A program made the position numbers and the translations under genes. A stretch of 64,000 nucleotides of DNA, from the NCBI GenBank assembly GCA_015709205.1, contig JACCQO010000004.1:61552-125551 (forward strand). Direction: 5' to 3'. Under the pieces are notes generated by a model. It was not told where the DNA came from, did no database searches, and worked only from the letters and a program-made list of their open reading frames with translations. Positions within the stretch are counted from its first letter, which is position 1, and each line of letters opens with the position of its first letter. Positions 55,159 through 62,900 of the stretch are shown here, one piece after another. This stretch comes from Desulfovibrionaceae bacterium. Its GTDB lineage: Bacteria > Desulfobacterota > Desulfovibrionia > Desulfovibrionales > Desulfovibrionaceae.

Positions 55159-55734
55159 CTAGGACATGTTCCGGGCGCAGGTGTTGCCCGCGTCCTTGAT
55201 GGCGTCGATGAGCTTGGTCGCGGTCTGGAAGCCGAGATCCTGCTGGCGCATCAGGTCGTTCATGTTCGTCATGGCCACCTGCTGGTCGCTGTTGAGCTTG
55301 GTCACCAGCCCGCGCACCAGTTCCATGTTGGCCATGATCGACTCCTTGGTCAGCTTGCCGCCGGTCAGGGTCACGCCCTGTTCGGCGAACCACTGGATCA
55401 TCTCCACCGAGGGCGTACCCCCGTCCTTCTGCATGGCCGTCAGCTCGGCCAGATAGGTGTTGGCCTGCTGGATCGTCTCGTTGCGCTTGGTGATGTCGTC
55501 GATATAGTCCTTGATCTCGTCGTTCTTCACCTGGGCGTAGACCAGGGAGGCCAGGAGCACGGCCTCGTCGAAGCTCAGGCTCTCGAAGACCGTGGTCAGT
55601 TCGGTGTTGAGCTCCGCTATCCGGGCCTGCTCCTCGGTGGTGGGGGATTCCTTCTCCTGCAGCGCGGCCAGTTCGGCCATCTTCTGGGCGTAATCCTGGA
55701 TGTTGGCTATGGAGCCGCTGATGCCTTCCGTCAT
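55159..55734 (-). CDS. sctA: T3SS needle-tip or filament protein (LcrV position)
   Basis: The 191-aa helical protein lies where LcrV sits in lcrGVH. It lacks a Sec signal, starts with a polar Ser/Asn/Gln segment and ends in a long helix (LNSDQQVAMTNMNDLMRQQDLGFQTATKLIDAIKDAG). That ending resembles the C-terminal helices of tip or EspA/SseB-type proteins. At 191 aa it is shorter than LcrV (about 326) and close to EspA. A tip or short-filament role is inferred from context. Confidence 0.6.
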   Translation of the reverse strand: MTEGISGSIANIQDYAQKMAELAALQEKESPTTEEQARIAELNTELTTVFESLSFDEAVLLASLVYAQVKNDEIKDYIDDITKRNETIQQANTYLAELTAMQKDGGTPSVEMIQWFAEQGVTLTGGKLTKESIMANMELVRGLVTKLNSDQQVAMTNMNDLMRQQDLGFQTATKLIDAIKDAGNTCARNMS

Positions 55735-55837
55735 GACCGTCTCTCCGTGGTGCGGCGCGACCGATTTGCTGGTTGCCGGGTTTACTGGTTGTCCCCGGTG
55801 TTCCCGGTGTTCCCGATGTTCGATGGACAAGGGCGGA

Positions 55838-56137
55838 TCAGATCCGAATCGCCCCCCGGCGGCCCATGCCCCGGGGCTTGCGGCCCTCGTTGCGCGCCTC
55901 TCGCAACTGCCTGCGCGCCTCGTCGTCGATGTTGCGCATCTGCAGGTTCACGAGCTGCTGGTTGCCCGGGGGCACGTCGTGGCGCTTCAGGTAATTACGC
56001 ACCTGGTCCTCGCTCACGCCCAGCTTCGTCAGCATCTCCTGGTGGCGGCCGACGCGCTTTTCGGCCTCCTCCACCAGCAGTCGGGCCTGCCGGACGATCT
56101 CCTGGGACGCCTCTTCGGGCGGACGCTGGTCGCTCAT
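55838..56137 (-). CDS. LcrG-like tip-protein chaperone
   Basis: The 99-aa protein aligns with LcrG/PcrG over its length: EEAEKRVGRHQEMLTKLGVSEDQV corresponds to the LcrG helix region, and the basic tail RKPRGMGRRGAIRI corresponds to the RPRKPTMMRGQII ending. LcrG binds the tip protein and blocks early secretion. It is the first gene of the translocator operon. It starts at 56137 with GGAG upstream, 103 bases before the tip gene. Confidence 0.82.
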   Translation of the reverse strand: MSDQRPPEEASQEIVRQARLLVEEAEKRVGRHQEMLTKLGVSEDQVRNYLKRHDVPPGNQQLVNLQMRNIDDEARRQLREARNEGRKPRGMGRRGAIRI

Positions 56138-56355
56138 CTGCGTGCTCCTCGTTTTCCGGCCTTGGGGGCCTGTTCTTCCCGATCCGGCATCGATCCCGGC
56201 GGGTCGCGCCGCCCCGTCCCCCCCACCGGGTCGCGGAGGCGGGATTCCTGTTTTCACGACCAGATACCAGATTCACCTCAATGTGCAAACCCTTCCGCCC
56301 TTGCGCCGTCTTCCGCCGCCGCGCGCGCGAATCGGAAGAAGGACATTAGGACCTG

Positions 56356-56371
56356 AGCACGATCCATGCCA
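56356..56371 (-). promoter_or_regulatory. sigma-54-like promoter of the translocator operon
   Basis: The minus strand reads TGGCATGGATCGTGCT, two mismatches from TGGCACGNNNNTTGCW with GG-N10-GC kept. The predicted transcript start is near 56345. Confidence 0.55.
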
Positions 56372-56542
56372 CGGCGGCCAATTTTCCAACGCAAGGGTCA
56401 TAGCGCCGATCCAATCATCTGGAATAACGGATAGTCTTGTCGTCCTCTCCCGCCCTCGCGTCCTGCGGCGTCCCCGCCGCGCGGGCGTGAGGGGTAACGC
56501 CTCGCGCCACAATCGTCAACGAAGTGGGCAGCACCAACCAAC

Positions 56543-56570
56543 AAAAAACCCGTCCGAGGGCGGACGGGTT
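56543..56570 (-). terminator. intrinsic terminator of the Cys-rich gene
   Basis: A ten-pair stem, AACCCGTCCG / CGGACGGGTT, with a 4-base loop is followed on the minus strand by TTTTTT. It lies 33 bases after the gene's stop and insulates the translocator operon. Confidence 0.9.
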
Positions 56571-56603
56571 CCACGACCCCGAAGGGCGCCGGGAAGGCGC
56601 AGG

Positions 56604-56918
56604 CTACATGGTGCAGCCGCAGCACTCCTCAATCACGGCGTTGGAGTCGGAACGGCGAACCTTGCCCACGTAGGTCCCGCTGTTCGAATATTTCTTGCAG
56701 TCGTCCGAGGTGATGCTCTGCTTGCAGCGGCAGTAGTAGGAGCTGGTCTTGCACTTGATCTTCCAGTAGAAACCGTCCGTATCGTCCTTGGTCATGTCGT
56801 AGCTGCACCGGTTGCCTTCACTGTCCTTGTCGTCGTCGCCGCCGCCGGCCAGGGCCGCACCGGAGAACAGCAAGGTGGCCAGCGCCAGCGCGGCCAGCAG
56901 GAAAAACCACTTCTTCAT
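56604..56918 (-). CDS. small secreted Cys-rich protein
   Basis: The 104-aa product has a classical Sec signal peptide (residues 1 to about 24, ending ALAG) and a mature part of about 80 residues with eight Cys, enough for four disulfides: RC, KC, YCRC, DDC and a final ECCGC. It is Asp/Lys/Ser-rich. No family is recognised. It is a monocistronic unit with its own ribosome site (GGAGG), terminator and a sigma-54-like promoter of the same kind as those of the T3SS operons. This suggests co-regulation and a periplasmic or extracellular role. Confidence 0.75.
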   Translation of the reverse strand: MKKWFFLLAALALATLLFSGAALAGGGDDDKDSEGNRCSYDMTKDDTDGFYWKIKCKTSSYYCRCKQSITSDDCKKYSNSGTYVGKVRRSDSNAVIEECCGCTM

Positions 56919-57018
56919 CGCCCACCTCCAAGGTGTTTTCAGGGTTCCCGGCGGCCGTCCGCTCCCCCGACCGAAGGCCGCCCACAGCGACGTCCAGAGC
57001 GCGTCACGCGCCGATCAA

Positions 57019-57034
57019 AGCACGATTCGTGCCA
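57019..57034 (-). promoter_or_regulatory. sigma-54-like promoter of the Cys-rich gene
   Basis: The minus strand reads TGGCACGAATCGTGCT, one mismatch from the consensus with GG-N10-GC kept. The predicted start of transcription is about 57007, 89 bases before the ATG. Confidence 0.7.
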
Positions 57035-57185
57035 GCCGCAACCGAGGTCCCACCGGGGATCGCTGCCAGCCGACCGCAGGCCCCCTCAGTCAGTCCCGCC
57101 CGCAAGAGAACCGAAGCCGGAAAAAGACCGCCGCGCACTCCGCCCGGACCAGCGACCGTGGCGGACAACGCCCCTGGGCAGCGGT

Positions 57186-57201
57186 ATTTGCTTTTGCAAA
57201 T
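57186..57201. promoter_or_regulatory. palindrome, candidate activator site
   Basis: ATTTGC-TTTT-GCAAAT is a perfect 6+4+6 inverted repeat. It lies about 187-189 bases upstream of both predicted sigma-54-type start sites, a usual distance for an enhancer-binding protein. Confidence 0.5.
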
Positions 57202-57355
57202 CCCCTGGAAATATCATAAACAATCAGCTAATGGACCTATCACGTTTCGGGGTTTTCCGTATACAGGAAAAAATCCCTGTTCCGCCACGGCGCACGGGCG
57301 CGGCCCTGCGGGGATTCCGGCCGCGCAGCCCCGCCGCCCCCACGGCGCGAAAGCG

Positions 57356-57371
57356 TGGTACGTTCCTTGCT
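57356..57371 (+). promoter_or_regulatory. sigma-54-like promoter of the sctW operon
   Basis: TGGTACGTTCCTTGCT has one mismatch from TGGCACGNNNNTTGCW, with GG-N10-GC and the full TTGCT. The expected start is about 57383, 70 bases before the sctW ATG. Confidence 0.75.
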
Positions 57372-57451
57372 CATGTTGGGGAGATGGACCCGAAAGCCAA
57401 CTTCGTTGGCAGGGACAACGGACTGCAACCCTCCATCGGAAACGATCGACC

Positions 57452-58561
57452 ATGACCAGAATCGGCGAAGGCATGCAGCTGCAGCAGATGGCGCAGCACG
57501 CGGACCAGGCGCGCTCCGGCCAGGCCACCGGGTCGCACCGCGGCGAGCAGGTCTCCCAGGTGCAGGACGCCATGTCCCTGCTGGCCGACGCGGCCGAGGA
57601 GCTGACCTTCAGCGCCAGCGAGACCGTGGAGAAGAAGACCACCGAGCGCAAGGCCAAGAAGAAGGGCCGCGACGGCCTGGAACGCGTGCAGTTCTACGTG
57701 GACAAGCTCCCGGACATGGGCGACCCGCGCAAGCTGCGCCAGCTGTGGATGAACGTGAAGTCCCAGCCGCCCAAGTCGGCCAAGGACCTGCGCCAGCAGG
57801 TGGGCCGCGAGTACGGCGACGTCTCCCACCAGCACGCGGCCCTGTCCTACATGCTGGAGATGGCCGAGGAAGAGGGCAACGTCGGGCTCAAGGACCTCTG
57901 CGCCCAGGCCCTGGCCGAGCTGGAGAAAGAGCACGGGCCGGAGATCCGCGCCGGCTACAACGTCACGGTCACGGCCAAGGAATTCGAGGACCGCGGACTC
58001 GGCGACACGGGCTCCCTGCGCGATCTCTACCGCCGTCAGGTCCTGGGCCACGACGCCCTGTCCGACGCCTACCGCTCGGTCATGGACCGCTACGGGGAGA
58101 AGGAGTTCGGCAAGGCCGTGAGCTTCCTGATCAAGGCCCTGGGCGCGGACATGCAGGCCAAGGGGCCCTCCACGGAACCGGCCGAACTCAAGCGCATCAA
58201 CGACGACCTCTTCCAACTCGAGGTCATGGGCAACATCCACCGCGATTGCGGCGAACTGCTGGAGCGCATGGACCGGGTCTACGGCCAGAAGACGTCCATG
58301 AACGCCCACGGGCTCATGGACCGGACCCTGACCCTCAAGGACGACAAGTGGATCCGCGGGGACAACGTGGCCGACCTGGTGCGCGACGCCGGGGTGCGCG
58401 ACACCGAGGCCCAGGTGCACTTCCTGCGCGAATACGGCGGACTGTGCCGCCAGTTGCCCCTGAAGGTCTTCAACGAACCCGAGAACCGTTCCACCCTGCT
58501 CGACGCCGTGCAGGAGGCCCAGGACGCGGCCATCGAACGCGAAGAGGAGGAACTCGGATGA
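57452..58561 (+). CDS. sctW: T3SS gatekeeper SctW (YopN-TyeA fusion)
   Basis: SctW controls the order of export, holding back effectors until translocators are sent. The 369-aa protein has a Gln-rich export-type N terminus, an AEELTFSASETVEKK region typical of YopN/MxiC (about residue 50) and helical repeats. A TyeA-like C-terminal part (GDNVADLVRDAGV, then LPLKVFNEPENRSTLLDA) is fused in one chain. It overlaps the SycN-like start by ATGA. It is the first gene of the plus-strand operon. Confidence 0.92.
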   Translation: MTRIGEGMQLQQMAQHADQARSGQATGSHRGEQVSQVQDAMSLLADAAEELTFSASETVEKKTTERKAKKKGRDGLERVQFYVDKLPDMGDPRKLRQLWMNVKSQPPKSAKDLRQQVGREYGDVSHQHAALSYMLEMAEEEGNVGLKDLCAQALAELEKEHGPEIRAGYNVTVTAKEFEDRGLGDTGSLRDLYRRQVLGHDALSDAYRSVMDRYGEKEFGKAVSFLIKALGADMQAKGPSTEPAELKRINDDLFQLEVMGNIHRDCGELLERMDRVYGQKTSMNAHGLMDRTLTLKDDKWIRGDNVADLVRDAGVRDTEAQVHFLREYGGLCRQLPLKVFNEPENRSTLLDAVQEAQDAAIEREEEELG

Positions 58562-58935
58562 ACTGGATCAAGGACACGGTGCGCGATTTCGGCCGCTCCA
58601 TGGGGTTGGACGGCCTGGAGCCCAACGACCGCGGCGTGGTCTGCCTGGCCTTCGAGCGGCTGGGCACGCTGTTCATCGAGCAGGAGGACGACGACGTGCT
58701 CGTCTACGCGGCGCGCGGGCTGCCGCCCTATTCCGGCGCGGCGTGGCGCGCGGCCCTGGAGGCCTGCCACTGGACCGAGGGGCTGCCCTGGCCCGTGAAC
58801 GCCGGGATGCGCGGGGACGACGTGCTCGTGTTCCTCGCGCGCCTGCCGGGCCGCGAGTTCGCCCTGCCCGCCCTGGAGCGGACCCTGGAGATGCTCGGAA
58901 AACTGCACGACGCCGCCGCCGAGGCGGCGCGCTAG
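58558..58935 (+). CDS. SycN-like class I T3SS chaperone
   Basis: The 125-aa protein has the CesT-type pattern (VRDFGRSMGLDGLEPNDRGVVCLAFERLGTLFIEQEDDDVLVYAARGLP). It follows sctW exactly as SycN follows YopN-TyeA in Yersinia. It probably pairs with the YscB-like protein at 51997-52428 to escort SctW. The GAGGAGG ribosome site lies in the end of sctW. Confidence 0.88.
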   Translation: MNWIKDTVRDFGRSMGLDGLEPNDRGVVCLAFERLGTLFIEQEDDDVLVYAARGLPPYSGAAWRAALEACHWTEGLPWPVNAGMRGDDVLVFLARLPGREFALPALERTLEMLGKLHDAAAEAAR

Positions 58936-58947
58936 CCGGAGACGGAC

Positions 58948-59382
58948 ATGGCCGACATGCTCGGGAACCTGACGGCCTTCAACGTGGGCATCGAACGCGT
59001 GTTCACCTCTGGCGCGGCCGAGGCGCAGTCCTCGCGCCTGCCCGAGGGCGTGCCCTCGCCCAGCGCGCACGTGCCGCAGCAGCACCTGGAGCGGGCCATC
59101 ACCTCGCCCGCCCTGGACAATTCGCTCCTCAACGCCCTGCGCTCCGCGCCCAACGACCCGGCCCTGCTGATGCCCTCGCGCTTCAACCCGGTGCTGCGCT
59201 CGCTGGCGGCCAAGCTGCGCGAGCGCAAACGCCGGAGAGGGGACGACCGGCGCGGCGGCGGAAAAAGGGACGACCGGAGCGCGCGCGAGGAACGGCTGGA
59301 GCGGCTGGCCGAACTGCTGGACGAGGACGAAAGCCTGCGCGACCTGCTCAGCGCCTATCGGGGGCTGCTGCTCGGCGGATAG
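58948..59382 (+). CDS. sctX: T3SS export protein SctX (YscX family)
   Basis: The 144-aa protein lies between the SycN-like and downstream sctY genes, the place of YscX. Weak but consistent similarity to YscX is seen in FNVGIERVF, LPEG, a Pro-rich segment before LERAI and a Leu-rich end (ESLRDLLSAYRGLLL). A basic/acidic insert (KRRRGDDRRGGGKRDDRSAREE) near residues 93-115 is extra. SctX is an early substrate that works with SctY and SctV. Confidence 0.75.
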   Translation: MADMLGNLTAFNVGIERVFTSGAAEAQSSRLPEGVPSPSAHVPQQHLERAITSPALDNSLLNALRSAPNDPALLMPSRFNPVLRSLAAKLRERKRRRGDDRRGGGKRDDRSAREERLERLAELLDEDESLRDLLSAYRGLLLGG

Positions 59383-59502
59383 CGCCGGGCGGCCGGGTCG
59401 ATGGCCGGGCAACGGAACGGATGATCACCGGGACGGGAGAAGGCGCGCGGGCCGCGCGTACGACAGACGAACGGCGCCGCGCGACGCGCCGGAGAGAGCA
59501 CC

Positions 59503-59886
59503 ATGGCCGGAGAGACCATCATGACGGACGCGAGGGACAAGGATTTGGAACGGGAGCGGCAGGACCAGGAACGGCTCGCCGACCGGCTGGAACGCGCCGA
59601 GCGCTTCGCACGGCGGGCCCAGGCGGTGCGCGCCGCGATGAACGACGTGCGCGAGGGGCGGCGCAAGGCCGCGCTCCGGCTCACCGTGGCGCGCGACCGC
59701 GCGCAACGGCGGGGCGCGCCCGTGAACGGGCCGCTGCCGACGAATCTCGACGCCGCCGAGGCCGCGCGCTGCGCGGCCCTGCGGGCGTCCATCGAAAAGG
59801 GAACCGGCGCCGACGGCCAGGGGGGGGCGCGCCGGGAAACAGGACATGCGCACTCGGCCATCTGCCGGGGCAGAAACCTGATCTGA
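59503..59886 (+). CDS. small hypothetical protein in the sctX-sctY interval
   Basis: The 127-aa frame is highly charged with a likely coiled-coil at residues 10-60 (LERERQDQERLADRLERAERF) and an Arg-rich middle. GGAG lies before both the first ATG and an internal one at 59521. No family is recognised. The last 20 residues after GTGADG look random, so the gene may be real only in part. Its position just before the giant repeat protein could suit a chaperone or assembly partner; this is speculation. Confidence 0.45.
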   Translation: MAGETIMTDARDKDLERERQDQERLADRLERAERFARRAQAVRAAMNDVREGRRKAALRLTVARDRAQRRGAPVNGPLPTNLDAAEAARCAALRASIEKGTGADGQGGARRETGHAHSAICRGRNLI

Positions 59887-59952
59887 ACACAGCCACGCCG
59901 ACCGCGTCGCCGCGGAAACCGCACGCCGCGCCGACAACCAAGGAAACGCACC

Positions 59953-62900
59953 ATGAGCGACTTCACCGTCACCAACCGCCCTTCCTCCCAACAGGTGGAT
60001 TCCACCGGAGCCACCGGCACCGATTCTTCGATCCAGGCCCAGCACGACGCCATGACCGCCAACGAGGCGGCCAACGCCATCGAGGAACTGCTGGCCAAGG
60101 GCCTGGAAGGCATCGAATCGCGCATCGAACTCATCGCCTTCATCCAGGCCCTGCTCAGCGAGGCCGGCAAGGCCCTGCGCTCCGCCAAACAGGACGAGGC
60201 CCAGCAGGTCAAGCTCGAGGACCTGAACAAGATGAAGGAGATCATGGAGCGCAACGATCCCGGGGGCGGCGTGGTGCGCCTCTCCGGCGACGACATGGCC
60301 TTCTGGCTCGAATTCCGCGATGCCTACGTGCTCACCGGCCTGGTCAAGGATCCCTTCTGCTCCGGCCCCTCGGACGTCATGGGCATCGGCTCCGACGGCA
60401 TCTACGTGCGCGCCGAGTACGACGCCTTCATGAACAGCCTGGACACGGCCATCGGCCAGACCCAGGCCGCGCTCAACGGCGCGCGCATCGACGTGGCCCC
60501 GGAAAACTACTTTTCCACCCTCTCGGACGTCACGGCCATGGACAAGGCCCTGGAGGCCTTCGAGAACAGCCCGCCCTGGGTCCAGGCGCGCGGCTTCGAC
60601 ACCTTCCTGGAAGGCTACGCCCGGCGCGAGGGGCTCGGCCCGGACTTCCAGGCGCGGTTCATGGCCTCGTGCGAGGCCGCGGGCATCTCCTTCTCCTTCG
60701 GCGCCACCCTGGAAGGCGGCGAGATCGGCGCGCTGCGCAGCGTGCTCGCCGGGGCGCGCGAGGCCATCACCCAAAACCCGCCCGCCGAAGTGCGCATGGA
60801 GATGCTGCGCGACATGGAGCGCATGCAGGACATCCTGGAGAACAATCCGCCGAACGGGTTCTGGTGCTTCGGCAACACGCGCCTTTCCGGCGAGGACAAG
60901 GCCTTCTGGAACGAATTCCGCGACAAGTACGTGCTCACCGGCCTCGTGCCCGACCCCATGAACAACGGCGTCTTCGACCGGCACGGCATCGGCAGCGACG
61001 CGGCCTACACGCGCACGGAGTACCAGGCCTTCATGAACAGCCTGAACGCGGCCATCGGCCAGGTGCGGTCGGCCGGGCCCATGAGCGAGCTGCTGGCCGG
61101 CAAGGTGGACGCCTTCAACTACTTCCCGGTCATGGAGGACCTCTCCTCCATGAACAAGCTCCTGGACGCCTACGAGAGCCGCCCCTGGTGGCAGCAGTCC
61201 ATGAGCCTGGAACAGTACGCGGACCGCTACGGCGAGCGCATGGGGCTGGGCGAGAAGTTCCTGGGCCGGTTCATGGCCCAGTGCGCGGACTCGGGCATCC
61301 TCCCGGCCGACTTCCGCGCCCAGCTCGAACGCGGCGACATCGAGGGCATGCGCGCCTCGCTGGCCTTCACCGCCGACCTGCTCGCCTCCTCGCCGCCGCC
61401 TTCCGCGCGCTCGCAGATGGTGCGCGACATGGAGCGCATGCAGGAGATCATGAACAACCACGAGCCCGGCCGCTGGGGCGTGGAGGCCTTCAACGAGCGG
61501 GAAATGGCCTTCTGGACCGACTTCCGCGAGCGCTACGTGCTCACGGGCATTGTCGAGGACCCCTTCAACAGGGGGACCAACGACGTGCGCGGCGTGGGCG
61601 CGGACGGCGTGTTCACCCGGTTCGAGTGGGAGGGCTTCATGGACAGCCTGGGCGGCGCCCTGGCCCAGGCCCGCGCCGCCCTGCCCTCGGAAATGGGGCT
61701 CATGGAGTACAACAGCCAAGTCGCCGACCTCGCGACCATGCAGTCCCTGCTCGCGGACTTCCGGAACGCCTCCCACTTCGAGCGCGCCATGGGCTTCGAG
61801 ACCTACGCCAAGGCCCACGCGACGGAATACGGCGTGACGCCGGACTTCGTGGAGAACTTCACCCGCGACTACGTGGACACGGGGCTGGTGGACTTCGACC
61901 CGGGCAGCCGCATCTCGCGCCGCGACGCGGACCGGCTCCTGGATTCCGTGGGCCGGGCCCTGGACGCGATGCGCGCCGCCCCGCCCCGCGAGCTGCACGA
62001 GGCCATGCTCACGGACATGGAGCACATGATGGAGATCATGGCCCGGCACATGCCCGGACCGGGCGGCACCGGCAACATGATCGAATCCTTCACGCCCGAG
62101 GAGATGGCCTTCTGGAACGACTTCCGCGCCGCCTACGTGGACACCGGGCTGGTTGCCGATCCCATGAGCCTGCCCTGGGCCCCGCAGATGGGCATCGGCA
62201 CGGACGGCGTGTTCGTGCGCAGCGAGTGGTCGGCCTTCGTGCTCTCCCTGGGTTCGGCCATGCAGGACGTGCGCGCGGCCATCGCGGCCGAGTCCGCGCC
62301 CCGGCCCTCGGCCGAGACCTACGTGGCCGCCCTGGGCGACCTGCAGAAGATGGATGCGCTGCTTTCGAGCTACGAAATGCGGCCCTGGTGGCAGCGGAAC
62401 ATGAGCCTGGAACAGTTCGCAGCCATGGAGGGCCCGCGCATGGGCCTCGCGCCCGGCTTCGTGGACGCCTTCAAGGCGCAGTACGTGGACACGGGGCTGG
62501 TGCCCTTCGACTTCGGCGCGAACCTGGACGCCTTCGAGGCCGGCGCGTTCCACGCCGCGGTCCGGGAGGCGCGGGAGTCCCTGCGCACCTCGCCGCCGCC
62601 GGACATCCAGGTGCGGATGCTCGCGGACATGCAGCAGATGGCCGAGATCCTGGAGCGCCACAAGCCCGCAGAATTCGGCGGACCGGACAGCGTGCAGTCC
62701 TTCACGCCCGAGGAGATGGCCTTCTGGAACGACTTCCGCGCCAACTACGTGCTCACGGGCATCGTGGACGACCCCATGAACCGGGGGAACATGGACAGCC
62801 TGGGCATCGGCTCGGACGGCGTGTTCGTGCGCTCGGAATGGGACGCCTTCCGCGAATCGCTCCTGGGCACCATGGAGCAGATGCGCGAGGCCAGCCCCCT

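Larger units (their letters stand above)
56138..56603. other. leader of the translocator operon
   Basis: No protein gene is supported. The region carries a sigma-54-like promoter at 56356-56371 and the terminator of the Cys-rich gene at 56543-56570. The leader between promoter and lcrG-like start is about 205 bases and unusually C-rich. Confidence 0.55.
56919..57451. other. divergent regulatory region between Cys-rich gene and sctW
   Basis: No gene is supported in 533 bases. It holds two divergent sigma-54-like promoters (57019-57034 minus, 57356-57371 plus), the palindrome ATTTGC-TTTT-GCAAAT at 57186-57201 and a looser one centred on GTATAC near 57263. The middle part is AT-rich for this genome. 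Confidence 0.65.

Noticed and set aside
57019..57034. GCACGATTCGTGC as a repressor palindrome rather than a promoter
   Set aside because: The related sites at 35002 and 56356 are not true palindromes but all keep GG-N10-GC, and a non-palindromic match precedes sctW, so sigma-54 fits better. A dual role is not excluded.
57453..58420. Minus-strand and third-frame readings through sctW
   Set aside because: They lack motifs and ribosome sites; the sctW frame has clear YopN and TyeA features.
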